A stretch of DNA of 64,000 nucleotides. Source: Aliamphritea spongicola. Lineage in GTDB: Bacteria > Pseudomonadota > Gammaproteobacteria > Pseudomonadales > Balneatricaceae. Below, piece by piece: positions 30,131 through 41,100 of the stretch (positions within the stretch are counted from its first letter, which is position 1; the number at the start of each line of letters is the position of its first letter). The position numbers were made by a program, and so were the translations under genes. The DNA lies in assembly GCA_024347235.1 (NCBI GenBank), contig AP025283.1, forward strand, positions 3,286,001 to 3,350,000, given 5' to 3'. Below the pieces are notes generated by a model, which did no database searches, was not told the DNA's origin, and saw only the letters and a program-made list of their open reading frames with translations.

Positions 30131-31790
30131 TTGCTTCACTTCAAACGATTATTTTCAGCCCTGCTTTTTGGTTTCTCACTACAGAGTATTGCCAGTGAAA
30201 CCATCATCATCGGTGGCGATTATTCCTATCCGCCTTACGAATTTATTGATGAGAAAGGCCAGCCCAGCGGCTATAACGTCGAGCTGACTCAGGCGATCGC
30301 CGAAGTCATGGGAATGAAAATTGAATTCCGTATGGATGAATGGTCTCTGGTCAGGGATGCCCTGCAAAACGGCGAAATCGACGCATTGCAAGGCATGGTC
30401 AGTTCTGCAGAACGGGGCAAGCAGTTTCTGTTCAGCCCACCCCACGCCATTGTTCATCAGTCGATATTTGCCCGCCGTGGCGAACCCGGGCTTCCAGCCT
30501 GCAACAACTGCGGGAAAACAAGTCGTCGTACAGAAAAACGGCATCATGCATGACTACCTGCTGCAAAATAACGTCGGCGCCATCATCAACACTGCAGAAA
30601 CCCATGCTGACGCCCTCCGGCAGCTATCTTCCGGCAAACACGACTTTGCGCTGGTCGCCAACCTTCCCGGCCTGTATCTGGAACAGGAGCTGGGGCTGAA
30701 TAACATCATGCCGGTCGGCCAGCCTTTTCAGGCTCAGCAATACGGCTATGCGGTCTTACAGGGTAATGAAGCCTTACTGGCCCGTTTCAGCGAAGGGTTA
30801 GCGATCCTGAATAACACCGGCCGCAAACAGGAAATTTATAACAAATGGCTCGGCTCTTTGCAGGACAGAGGGATCCCATGGAGAGACATCGGTAAAATCA
30901 CCTTCTGGGCATCCGTATTACTGCTGATCTTCCTCAGTGTCGCCGTGATCTGGAACCGATTGCTCAAACGGGAAGTAAACAAACGCACCCGTGAACTGCA
31001 TATCCAGCAACAGCAACTTATTCAGGCAGACAAAATGACCTCTCTTGGCATTCTTGTCTCCGGTGTTGCGCACGAAATTAACAACCCTACAGGTCTGTTA
31101 CTGCTGAACCTGCCTATCATTCAAGATGCCTGGCATGACTGTGAGGCGACACTCGAAGAACGCTATAAGGAACAGGGAGACTTTGATCTGGGAGGCCTGC
31201 CCTACTCACAGATGCGTCAGGAAATACCTGCCCTTCTGGAAGACATGCACAACGGTGCCCGGCGTATCAAACGAATTGTGAACGACCTGAAAGACTTTTC
31301 CCGTCAGGAAGACGACGATATCCGGGAAACCTTTAACCTGAATGATGTCGTCAATACCACCACCCGGCTGCTGGACAACAATATCCAGAAATACACCGAT
31401 CACTTCAGCAGCAGGCTGGCCAGCCACCTGCCGGACTGCAGTGGCAATGCCCAGCGAATAGAACAGGTCATCATTAACCTGATCGTCAACGCCTGTCAGG
31501 CGCTGGAAAACAGAACACAAAATATTCATCTGGAAACCTTTTACCTGCCGACACAGAATCTGGTGGGGCTGGATATCACCGACCAGGGCCATGGGATTTC
31601 ACCGGAAGACCTGCCCCGCCTGCTCGACCCGTTTTTCACCACCCGCCGCGAACATGGCGGCACAGGTCTTGGCCTGTCAATTTCCAGCGGTATTGTTAAA
31701 AGCCACGGCGGCCAGTTAGAATTCGCCGCCAATCAGCCCCGGGGAACCCGGGTGCGTATGACCATTGCCTGTCATCAGGAAACCCTATGA
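30131..31790 (+). CDS. Sensor histidine kinase with periplasmic SBP_bac_3 domain
   Basis: This encodes about 553 residues. The N-terminal signal or membrane segment is followed by a periplasmic amino-acid-binding type domain (GGDYSYPPYEFIDEKGQPSG; NGEIDALQGMVSSAERGK). Then come one membrane helix (ITFWASVLLLIFLSVAVIW) and a cytoplasmic kinase: H-box GVAHEINNPTGL, N-box INLIVNACQAL, and G-boxes DQGHGI and GGTGLGLS. The sensor domain suggests direct binding of a small acid or amino acid. The start is uncertain; I use TTG 30131 ahead of the signal sequence. Deletions: about 30495 (G/C) and about 30521 (A run). Its stop overlaps the regulator start (ATGA). Confidence 0.85.
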
Positions 31791-33196
31791 GCACCGATAA
31801 CCTGTACCCCGAATTCGGCATATTACTGGTCGATGACGAAACATCATTTCTGCGCAGCCTCAGCCTGACCCTGCGCCGCAGCGGTAACATCACCCACCTG
31901 CACCAGTGCAGCGACAGCCGTGAAGTCATGCCTCTGCTTGCCCGCCACAATATCGGTCTGGTACTGCTGGATCTGACCATGCCTCATATCTCCGGCGAAC
32001 AACTGTTGCAGCAAATTACTGAACGTTACCCGGACATAGGCGTCATTATCATCAGCGGCCTCAATCAGGTGGAATCTGCTGTCAGTTGCCTGCAACAAGG
32101 TGCCTTTGATTATTTCGTTAAAACCAGCGAAGAAGGCCGGCTGATTGAAGGCATTAAGCGGGCGATTCGGATGCAGGAACTATTGCGTGAAAATCAGGCA
32201 CTGGGACAACGCATGCTTAGCAACACCCTCGAACATCCACAGGTATTCGACCCGATCATCAGCCGCAGTAAACAAATGCACGGGGTATTTCAGTACACCG
32301 AATCCATCGCCCCCAGCTCGCAACCCCTGCTGATCTGTGGTGAAAGCGGCACCGGAAAAGAACTGCTGGCCAGAGCCGTCCACCAGCTGAGCAATCGTAA
32401 AGGCGAGCTGGTCACCGTGAATATTGCCGGGCTGGATGACCATATTTTTGCCGACACACTATTTGGCCACCGCCGCGGGGCTTTCACCGGGGCAGATAAA
32501 GACCGTCCGGGACTGATTGAGCAGGCAGCCAACGGCACGTTGTTTCTGGATGAAATCGGCGATCTCAGTCCCACCTCTCAGATAAAACTGCTGCGCCTCT
32601 TACAGGAAGGCGAATACTATCCGCTGGGCAGTGACCGCCCCAAGCGCAGCAGTGCCCGCATCATTGCCGCCACCCACCAGGACCTGCAACACAAACAGCA
32701 AAATGAAGATTTCCGCCGGGATCTGTATTACCGGCTTTGCACCCACCAGGTCAGAATTCCACCGCTGCGCCAGCGCAAGGAAGACCTGCCCCTGCTGCTT
32801 GATCATTTTCTGAGACTGGCCGCTGAAGACATGCAGAAAACAGTACCGGGCTACCCGCCGGAGCTGACCCAGTTACTGGCCACCCACAGTTTTCCCGGCA
32901 ATATTCGCGAGCTGCGGGCACTGGTGTTTGATGCGCTCAGCCGACACCGCTCTCACCAGTTATCACTGGATGTATTCCGACAGGCACTGAATAAAGACAG
33001 CGAAGAAACCGGTCCCCAGAGCGCTGCCGAAGCCGTGGTATTTAACCCCGACTGCAGCCTGCCAACACTCACAGAAATCAGCCAGCTGCTGGTCAGCGAA
33101 GCCATGGAACGGGCAGATAATAACCAGTCACTGGCGGCACGGTTGCTGGGTATCTCCCAGCCTGCTCTGAGTAAACGCTTAAAAAACATGCGCTGA
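31787..33196 (+). CDS. NtrC-type sigma-54-dependent response regulator
   Basis: This intact gene encodes 469 residues. The receiver has ILLVDDE, the phosphoacceptor in LVLLDLTMP, and FVKT. The AAA+ domain has Walker A GESGTGKELLARA, the sigma-54 contact loop RRGAFTGADKD intact, and LFLDEIGDLS. The Fis-type HTH is NQSLAARLLGISQPALSKRL. It overlaps the kinase gene by four bases (ATGA), so the two are coupled. The genes downstream (aspA, symporter) begin behind a consensus -24/-12 promoter, making them its likely targets. Confidence 0.94.
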   Translation: MSTDNLYPEFGILLVDDETSFLRSLSLTLRRSGNITHLHQCSDSREVMPLLARHNIGLVLLDLTMPHISGEQLLQQITERYPDIGVIIISGLNQVESAVSCLQQGAFDYFVKTSEEGRLIEGIKRAIRMQELLRENQALGQRMLSNTLEHPQVFDPIISRSKQMHGVFQYTESIAPSSQPLLICGESGTGKELLARAVHQLSNRKGELVTVNIAGLDDHIFADTLFGHRRGAFTGADKDRPGLIEQAANGTLFLDEIGDLSPTSQIKLLRLLQEGEYYPLGSDRPKRSSARIIAATHQDLQHKQQNEDFRRDLYYRLCTHQVRIPPLRQRKEDLPLLLDHFLRLAAEDMQKTVPGYPPELTQLLATHSFPGNIRELRALVFDALSRHRSHQLSLDVFRQALNKDSEETGPQSAAEAVVFNPDCSLPTLTEISQLLVSEAMERADNNQSLAARLLGISQPALSKRLKNMR

Positions 33197-33202
33197 TTCC
33201 CT

Positions 33203-33234
33203 ATAACCAAAGTTATACACATAACTTTGGTTAT
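33203..33234. promoter_or_regulatory. Perfect 14-bp inverted repeat, candidate enhancer site
   Basis: ATAACCAAAGTTAT and ATAACTTTGGTTAT flank four bases (ACAC), seven bases past the regulator stop. There is no T tract, so it is a poor terminator. It lies about 175 bases upstream of the sigma-54 promoter, a typical distance for an activator enhancer. A weaker related element (GTATAA, six bases, TTATAC) is near 33309-33326. Confidence 0.65.
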
Positions 33235-33407
33235 GTTCCGGATAAAACAGCCCCGGTCCCTTCTGCCATCAGCGTCAGAGCCAGGCAGAACGATCAGTAT
33301 CATATTCAGTGTATAACTATGATTATACCCCTCCCGGCTAACAGCACTGTCAACAAAACCACAATAAAACCTTATATAACAAATAGTTAAATCCTAAAAA
33401 TCACTCA

Positions 33408-33423
33408 TGGCACAGCCCTTGCT
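33408..33423 (+). promoter_or_regulatory. Sigma-54 promoter of aspA
   Basis: TGGCAC, five bases, TTGCT matches the -24/-12 consensus exactly, with GG and GC at the right spacing. Transcription should begin near 33434, about 40 bases before the aspA ATG. Confidence 0.85.
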
Positions 33424-33472
33424 CTATTGGGTTCTATATTTGCTTCGCCATAACAATAACGAGTGATACTTC

Positions 33473-34878
33473 ATGAACAGTTCTAACGACACCCGCACTG
33501 AACAGGACCTCCTGGGGCAGGCGGAAATTCCCAAGCACGCTTATTACGGCATTCAGACCTGGCGTGCACAGCAGAATTTCGATTTAAGCGGTGTCAGCCT
33601 GCAACACTTCCCCACCTGATCAGCGCACTGGCCATGGTTAAGCAGGCCGCCGCCCGTGCTAACTGCCAACTGGGATTCCTTGATCAGGAACCGGCCGACG
33701 CCATCGAGCAGGCCTGCCGTCTGATTACCGGTGGAGAATTTCATGACGCCTTCATCGTCGACATGATCCAGGGCGGCGCAGGCACCTCCACCAACATGAA
33801 CGCCAATGAAGTTATCGCCAATGTGGCATTGGAACTTTCCGGACACAGTAAAGGTGATTACCAGCACCTGCACCCGAACAACCACGTCAACATGTCGCAG
33901 TCGACCAATGACGCTTACCCCACCGCTGTCCGCCTGGCCATTCTGCTGAGCCACGGTAACCTGGTCAGCCGCCTGACCAGCCTGCAGACCAGCCTGATTG
34001 CAAAAGCCGAAGAGTTCAGCGACATCCTGAAGATGGGCCGTACCCAGTTACAAGATGCAGTGCCTATGACCCTGGGTCAGGAATTCAACAGCTGGGCCTC
34101 CACCCTTGGCGAAGATATCCAGCGGATTGCCGGGCTGGCAGAACTGCTCACCGAAGTAAATCTGGGCGGTACCGCCATAGGTACCGGCATCAATGCGGAT
34201 AAACGCTACGGCAAACTGGCAGTTAGCGAACTGGCCAAAATCAGCGGTTACCCGCTAATTCAGGCCACTGATCTGGTGGAAGCCAGCTCAGATATGGGAG
34301 CCTTTGTACTCTTCTCCAGCATGCTTAAGCGGCTGGCCATCAAACTGTCAAAAATCGCCAATGACCTGCGTCTTCTGAGCATGGGCCCAAGAGCCGGCTT
34401 AAACGAAATCAACCTGCCACCGCAACAACCCGGCAGCTCGATCATGCCCGGCAAGATCAACCCGGTTATTCCGGAAGCCGTCAATCAGGTTGCCTATCAG
34501 GTGATGGGCAATGATCTGGCGGTCTGCATGGCAGCAGAAGCCGGCCAGCTGCAGCTCAATGCTATGGAACCACTGATTGCCTTTAACGTGCTGGAATCCA
34601 TCCGCCTGCTCAGTCAGGCAATGCCCATGCTGGAAGAACGCTGCATCGCAGGCATTACCGCTAACCGTGAACATTGCCGTCATCTGGTGGATAACAGCAT
34701 CGGTGTGGTTACCGCCCTGAACCCGCATATCGGTTATGAAAATGCCACCCGCATCGCCCGGCAGGCCCTGCATTCCGGTGCCAGCGTTGTCGATCTGGTG
34801 CGCGAAGAAGCGCTGCTGTCCGATAGCCAACTGGCGGAAATTCTGAAACCGGAAAACATGATTCATCCCGGCCGCTAA
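33473..34878 (+). CDS. aspA: Aspartate ammonia-lyase
   Basis: This enzyme converts L-aspartate to fumarate and ammonia. The encoded length is about 468 residues. Blocks are EIPKHAYYGIQTWRAQQNF, GGAGTSTNMNANEVIANVAL, NMSQSTNDAYPTA, GRTQLQDAVPMTLGQEF and the catalytic loop PGSSIMPGKINPVIPE. One deletion near 33614 separates the first 47 residues. ATG 33473 is 50 bases downstream of the sigma-54 promoter. It is followed by the acidic amino acid/dicarboxylate symporter. Confidence 0.94.
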
Positions 34879-34925
34879 GCGGCCACCCGTTCAACCCTCA
34901 CAATCAAAACAACAAGAGGTTAACT

Positions 34926-36206
34926 ATGTCTGACTCATCCCTGTCCATGAACAAAGGCGGCGTCTGGCGCTCCATGGCACTCTGGAAGAAAATCTTCATC
35001 GGCATGCTCGCCGGTGTCGCCGTCGGCGCATTTATGGGTCCTGATGCTGAGGTACTTAAACCGATCGGCACCCTGTTCATCAATGCCATTAAAATGCTGA
35101 TTGTCCCGCTGGTATTCTGTTCTCTGGTGGTCGGTGTGACCTCCATGCAAGACAGCGCCAAAATGGGCCGTATCGGCATCAAATCCATTGTTATCTACCT
35201 GCTGAGTACCGCTGTTGCAATATCTATCGGTCTTGGCCTGGGTACCGTTTTCATGCCCGGCGAAGGTCTGAACATGGTTGCTGATGCCAATGCAGCAGCG
35301 GCAACAAAAGAAGCGCCCAGCCTGGTCTCTACCATCATTAACCTGATTCCGAAAAATCCGATTGAAGCACTGGCCGGCGGTAAGATCCTGCAGATCATCG
35401 TCTTTGCACTGGGTCTGGGTATTGCCCTGAATATGATCGGCGAAACCGGTAAACCGGCTATCAAGGTATTCAACAGCCTGGCTGAAGGTATGTACAAACT
35501 GACAGCTCTGGTAATGAATTTTGCCCCTTACGGTATCTTCGCCCTGATGGCATGGGTCGCCGGTAAATACGGTGCAGATGTATTACTGCCACTGGCAAAA
35601 GTCATTGCCGCAGTTTATATCGGCTGCATCATTCACGTACTGGTCGTGTATACCGGTGCAATCGCTATGATCGCAAAACTGCCTCCGGTGCAATACCTGA
35701 AAGGTATCGTCAGCGCGCAGATGATGGCCTTCACCTCCACCAGCAGCTCCGGTACGTTACCGGTCAGCATTCGCTGCGCCCGTGAAAACCTTGGGGTATC
35801 CAAGGGAACAGCCAGCTTTGTTCTGCCTTTAGGTGCCACCATTAATATGGATGGTACGGCACTGTATCAGGGCGTTGCTGCACTGTTTGTTGCCCAGGCC
35901 TTCGGTATTGATCTGAGCATGGCGGACTACCTGACCATCATTGCCACCTCCACACTGGCGTCTATCGGTACTGCAGGTGTACCTGGTGCAGGCCTGATCA
36001 TGCTGTCACTGGTGCTCAGCACTGTTGGTCTGCCAATGGAAGGTCTGGCGATCATTGCCGGTATCGACCGTATTCTGGATATGGCCCGTACCTGCGTGAA
36101 TGTATCCGGTGACCTGATGGTTTCTGTGCTGATCGGCAAGAGTGAAAACGAGCTGGACAGCGACGTTTACAAATCTGATGAGCCACAGACAGCAACCCAA
36201 AGCTAA
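34926..36206 (+). CDS. Dicarboxylate/amino acid:cation symporter (DAACS, DctA/GltP family)
   Basis: This intact gene encodes 426 residues. The HP1 serine-rich motif TSTSSSGTLPVSIRCAR, the TM7 motif TINMDGTALYQGVAALF and the HP2 motif SIGTAGVPGAGLIM define the family. It imports aspartate, glutamate or C4-dicarboxylates with Na+ or H+. Being 47 bases after aspA and behind the same sigma-54 promoter, uptake of aspartate is the most likely task. A ribosome site AAGAGG precedes ATG 34926. Confidence 0.93.
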   Translation: MSDSSLSMNKGGVWRSMALWKKIFIGMLAGVAVGAFMGPDAEVLKPIGTLFINAIKMLIVPLVFCSLVVGVTSMQDSAKMGRIGIKSIVIYLLSTAVAISIGLGLGTVFMPGEGLNMVADANAAAATKEAPSLVSTIINLIPKNPIEALAGGKILQIIVFALGLGIALNMIGETGKPAIKVFNSLAEGMYKLTALVMNFAPYGIFALMAWVAGKYGADVLLPLAKVIAAVYIGCIIHVLVVYTGAIAMIAKLPPVQYLKGIVSAQMMAFTSTSSSGTLPVSIRCARENLGVSKGTASFVLPLGATINMDGTALYQGVAALFVAQAFGIDLSMADYLTIIATSTLASIGTAGVPGAGLIMLSLVLSTVGLPMEGLAIIAGIDRILDMARTCVNVSGDLMVSVLIGKSENELDSDVYKSDEPQTATQS

Positions 36207-36218
36207 CTGCCAGCCATA

Positions 36219-36254
36219 AAAAACGCTGCCCGGGGTAACCCGCGCAGCGTTTTT
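36219..36254. terminator. Bidirectional terminator between the symporter and the SUMF-type gene
   Basis: AAAAACGCTGC and GCAGCGTTTTT form an 11-bp stem, with A and T tracts usable on both strands, between two convergent genes. Confidence 0.85.
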
Positions 36255-36269
36255 ATCCCTTGTCAGGCG

Positions 36270-37108
36270 TTAACTGGGATCATAGGCACAGCGGAAGCCA
36301 ATAGAACCATAAATACTCCGGCCACTGACCGGCGGTTTAACATTGCGGAATGAGCTGCGCAGGTTGGCTTTATTCTCATCCCAGGAACCGCCCCGTACCA
36401 GACGCTGGCGGCTTTGTGCCTGATCCGTCAGATTCCCGGCCGCATACTGGGCAATACCATCAGACGCATACCAGTTCATCATCCACTCACCGGCATTCCC
36501 TTGCATATCAAACAGGCCAAAGGCATTGGCATCACGGCTGCCAACCGGCCAGGTGCGGTCTTCACCACAACCATCCGGCTCATTTGGAACAGAGCCCATG
36601 GTCACACCGTCATCCAGAATGGCGTTTTTACAGCTGACCTCTTCCCCCAGGGATAAGGACTTGTGGAACCGGCCCGTGCCGCCTTTTCCCACTCAGCTTC
36701 ATAAGGCAAGCGCCCACCTTTCCATTCGCAGTAAGTCAGGGCCTCCTGCCAGTCGACACAGTTCGCCGGGTGATTATCCCGCCCCTCCGCACCGACATTA
36801 CAGTATTTGTTACGCTGAAAATCTTTCGGCCGCACACAGATACCTGCATCAATACAGGCCTGATAGGAAGCCACCGTCACTTCAAACTTATCCAGCTCAA
36901 AAGCCGGGACATTGACTGCCGTTCCGCCCTGAGGACCTTCATCACGGTCACAGGCGGTATCATTCACTGAACAGCCCATCTGAAAACTGCCAGCGGGAAT
37001 AACAACAGTATCTTTTGCATGGGAAACGGCCGCAGACAATGCCAGCACAGAAAAACTGCAGGCAGACACTATCCGGGGAACAACAGGGGAAATCCGGGAA
37101 ACAGACAT
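36270..37108 (-). CDS. Secreted SUMF1/FGE-fold protein without the FGE catalytic cysteines
   Basis: This encodes about 279 residues. A signal peptide (MSVSRISPVVPRIVSACSFS ... AVSHA) precedes a formylglycine-generating-enzyme-like fold: VIPAGSFQMGCSVNDTACDR, ELDKFEVTVASYQACIDAG, EWEKAARAGSTSPYPWG, FDMQGNAGEWMMNWY and LVRGGSWDENKANLRSSFRN. The RxxxCxxxC-type cysteines needed for sulfatase maturation are missing near the end (RNVKPPVSGRSIYGSIGFRC). No sulfatase lies nearby. A structural or ligand-binding role is therefore more likely. One G deletion near 36655. Confidence 0.82.
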
Positions 37109-37238
37109 ACACGCTCCATTTATTATTCTGAGCAGTCTGCCGGCGGGGAACCGGCAAAACTTAATACGGAACAGGGAATAACAGTCAACTGTAGACCATT
37201 GAATTCCCTGACAAGTTCCCGCCTGTCACCCGGTATGA

Positions 37239-37617
37239 TTATTTAAAAACGTCCGGACAGCCTGCCAGGCTGTTGAATTCCGGCGACCAGCGCCGTACAT
37301 CGTTCGCCCGGCGCCAGCGCTGATGGTAAAACTGCATCAGACACACACCGGAGTCCAGCTCAACCATGAACACATCCAGTTCCCGGACATCATCATAGGG
37401 GATACTCACGGCTTTGCCCCCAGCTCTTGATCCCGTCACGCTGAGCAAAAGCCTGCCAGAACGCCACCGGCTTGCGCCATGTCTGGCCAACCTCATCCCA
37501 GGCCAGCAATTCACCGGATGCGGTTTCCCGCAACTCGCCATCCCGGTCACCCATGACCTCGGCCTGAGCACTGACACTCAGACCTAATAATACTGCTAAC
37601 AGTGCTGCAATACGCAT
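37239..37617 (-). CDS. Secreted hypothetical protein, ~126 residues
   Basis: I do not recognise a family. It begins MRIAALLAVLLGLSVSAQA, a signal peptide, followed by EVMGDRDGELRETASGELLA, KPVAFWQAFAQRDGIKSWG and, after a net two-base deletion (G run near 37417), IPYDDVRELDVFMVELDSG and a C-terminal SPEFNSLAGCPDVFK. AAGGAGAG precedes ATG 37617. Two cysteines in the mature part could form a disulphide. It is followed by the SUMF-fold secreted gene on the same strand, 130 bases on. Confidence 0.65.
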
Positions 37618-37868
37618 CTGCACTCTCCTTGGTTCACCTCTGAATACCAGATGAAAAATGTAACACAAACAAATATTTAACTTAACGTTACCGGACAATG
37701 TAGTACGACTTTCGCGCCAAAAGGCAGGAAATATACGCCATCTTTCAAAAATCAGCATTTATCTGAACCGGCCAGCAGATTCAGATAAATCCGCCAAAAT
37801 CTGATTTCGCCAGAAAAATATCTGCGAAATGCCTCCCGTAGCACAGAAATATCCCTAAGCGGGATGAT

Positions 37869-37897
37869 TTGACAGCGTCACCATGCCCCTCTAGGTT
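37869..37897 (+). promoter_or_regulatory. Candidate sigma-70 promoter of the indolepyruvate oxidoreductase operon
   Basis: TTGACA (37869-37874), a 17-base spacer, then TAGGTT (37892-37897). The -35 is perfect and the -10 partial. It would give a leader of about 265 nt. The rest of the 549-base gap (37618-38166) shows only an AT-rich tract and the small open frame at 37993. Confidence 0.5.
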
Positions 37898-37992
37898 AGA
37901 CCCACACCCCACAAGGGTAAATTCAACACCTGTTGACAATAACAACAAAAATCACCCAGACCGCGATCCGGTTACGGTGAAAGGTAATCATT

Positions 37993-38094
37993 ATGACCCG
38001 ACAAGCAGCCTTACCCGGCCAGAGCGTTTTTGCACCCTTTTCCTCTTCTGTTCGCCATCCGTACCTCTATCCTCCTCTGATACTCCGCCGCTGA
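37993..38094 (+). CDS. Possible 33-codon leader ORF upstream of the oxidoreductase
   Basis: A short frame begins MTRQAALPGQSVFAPFSSSV, has AAAGG eight bases before its ATG, and ends with HPYLYPPLILRR, rich in Tyr, Leu, Pro and Ile. It sits in the leader of an operon for aromatic and branched-chain amino-acid breakdown. A leader-peptide role is conceivable, but I see no clear attenuator hairpin, and chance cannot be excluded. Confidence 0.25.
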   Translation: MTRQAALPGQSVFAPFSSSVRHPYLYPPLILRR

Positions 38095-38166
38095 ACGTCT
38101 CACATTATTTTCGGCTAATTCACGAGTATTCACCGCGGCTTAACTGTCGCAGCGGGAGGTATGCAA

Positions 38167-41100
38167 ATGACCACTTTTGCACCGGTTTCACTGGACGATA
38201 AATGGCAACAAAATCATGGTCAGGTCTATCTGACCGGCAGTCAGGCGCTGGCCAGGCTACCTATGTTACAGGCAATTCAGGATCAGCAGGCCGGTTACAA
38301 TACCGCCGGTTTTATATCCGGCTACCGGGGCTCGCCACTGGGCCATTTTGATAAAACCCTGTGGCAAATCAAAGACCGGCTGACAGCCCATAACATCACC
38401 TTTCAGCCCGGCGTAAACGAAGATTTGGGCGCAACAGCTGTCTGGGGATCACAACAGGCAAACGTATTTCCCGGTGCAAAATACGATGGGGTTTTTGGCC
38501 TCTGGTACGGCAAAGGGCCCGGGGTCGACCGCAGTGGCGACGTATTCAAACATGCCAACGCCTTTGGCACTACGCCACTGGGCGGCGTGCTGGCTGTCGC
38601 CGGCGATGATCACGCCTGTAAATCCTCCACCCTGCCTCATCAGAGCGATTATGCTTTCATGGATGCCCTGGTGCCCTACCTGTATCCGGGGAATATTCAG
38701 GAACTGATCGAATATGGCCTCTACGGCTGGGCGATGTCACGCTACAGCGGCTGCTGGGTTGGCTTAAAAGCACTGGCGGAAATCATGGACTCCGGCAGCC
38801 GGGTTGATCTGGACCAGACCCGCATCACAATCAAATGCCCGAACAGCGAAGGTAAACCCAGCGACGGCCTCAATGCCCGCTGGCCAGACAAACCTTTGCA
38901 ACAGGAAGTCCGTCTCCACGAACACAAGCTTGAAGCCGCCCGGGCGTTCTGCCGGGCCAACAAGCTGGATAAAACCATTATCAACCCGCTTAAACCCCGG
39001 CTGGGTATCATCTCTGCCGGCAAATCCTATCTGGACGTACTGCAGGCACTGGAAGACCTGGGTATAAGTCACGAACTGGCCGAAGACTTAGGAATTCGAC
39101 TGTACAAGGTTGCTATGCCGTGGCCCCTTGAACCACAGGGAATAGAAGCTTTCAGCGAAGGATTGGATGAAATTCTGGTGATTGAAGAAAAACGCGGCGT
39201 GATTGAAGAACAACTTCGCCAGCAACTCTATCAGCGATTCAACGCACAGGGACAAACACCTCCCCGAATCACCGGTAAACAGGATGATCTTGGCCAGGAA
39301 CTGCTGACGACACTGGGGAACTGACCCCGGCAATGATTGCCCGGGCAATTGCCCGCCGCACCGAAGCATTCTACAGCAGCCCTGAAATGCAGCAGCGACT
39401 GGACTTTCTGACCACCAAAGAAGCAGAACTGGCCCGCCCCCGTGCCCTGATTGAACGCACGCCGCATTTCTGTTCCGGCTGTCCGCACAACACCTCTACT
39501 ACCCTGCCGGACGGCAGCCGGGCACTGGGAGGTATCGGCTGTCACTACATGGCAACCTGGATGGACCGGGGCACCGAAACTTTCACCCAAATGGGCGGAG
39601 AAGGCGCTACCTGGATCGGCCAGGCCCCTTTCACTGAAACTAATCACGTATTCCAGAACCTGGGCGACGGCACCTATTTCCACTCAGGTCTGCTGGCGAT
39701 CCGTGCGGCTGTCGCTTCCGGCGTAAACATCACCTATAAAATTCTCTATAACGACGCAGTCGCCATGACCGGCGGCCAGCCGGTAGACGGCAGCCTGAGT
39801 GTGCAGCAAATCAGTCATCAGGTATACGGTGAAGGCATCCGCAGAATCGCTATCGTCAGTGATGATCCGGGCAAATACCGCAATTACAGTGAATTTGCCC
39901 GGGGCGTCACCTTTCATCACCGGGATGAATTACAGGCGGTCCAACTTGAACTACGAGACATTGAAGGCTGCAGCGTGATGATTTATGACCAGACCTGCGC
40001 CGCCGAAAAACGCCGGCGCCGTCACCGTGGCCAGATGCACAACCCGGCGGAACGGGTCGTCATTAACAGTGAAATCTGTGAAGGGTGTGGTGACTGCGGT
40101 GTGCAATCCAACTGTTTATCCGTGGAACCGCTGGAAACAGAACGGGGCCGTAAACGCAGTATTAACCAGTCCTCATGCAACAAAGACTTCAGCTGTGTAC
40201 GGGGCTTCTGCCCGAGCTTTGTTACGGTCAAAGGCGGCGAACTGCGCAAACCGGATACGGACTTCAGCCAGATCAGCTTTCCGGCCCTGCCCGACCCGCA
40301 ATTACCGGCATGTACCACCCCCTATAACATTATGCTGACCGGTGTTGGCGGTACCGGTGTCGTCACCGTCAGTGCCCTGCTGGGTATGGCAGCCCACATC
40401 GAAAACAAAGGCATTGGTGTACTTGATCAGATCGGGCTGGCGCAAAAATTCGGCGCTGTCATGAGCCATATTCGAATCGCGGACAGTCAGGCGCGGATTC
40501 ACACTGTGCGTATTCCTGCGGGCGAAACCGATCTGATGGTCAGCTTTGACCTCATGGTTGGCGCCAGCGAAGAAGCCCTCGGCAAACTGGAAAACAGCCG
40601 CAGCCATGTGGTGATTAACAATCACAAAAGCATGCCGGCCGCCTTCACCCGGGAGCCGGATCTGGAAGTGCCCAATGATGCCATGGAAGCGGTGATTCAG
40701 AACACCGCCGTACAGAGCTATGCACTGGATGCCACCGAACTGGCTACCCGATTATTGGGGGACGGTATGGCAGTGAATCTGTTCTGCATCGGCTACGCCT
40801 GGCAACAGGGCCTGATCCCGCTGGAACGCGAATCCATTGAGCAGGCAATCAAACTGAACGGCGTTGCCGTACAAGCTAACATTGATGCCTTCCTCTGGGG
40901 TCGCAGGGCAGCGGTTGATCTTCCTGCAGTCAGGGACATTGCCTATGGAAAAACAGCACCGGCCGCCGATGCAGTTCAGCTGATGCCATCACTGGACACT
41001 ATCATTCATCGGGAAAAACAACACCTCACCGACTATCAGAATTCAGCGCTGGCCAAACGGTATGAAAAGCTGGTTCTGCAGATTCAGCTGCACACCAAAG

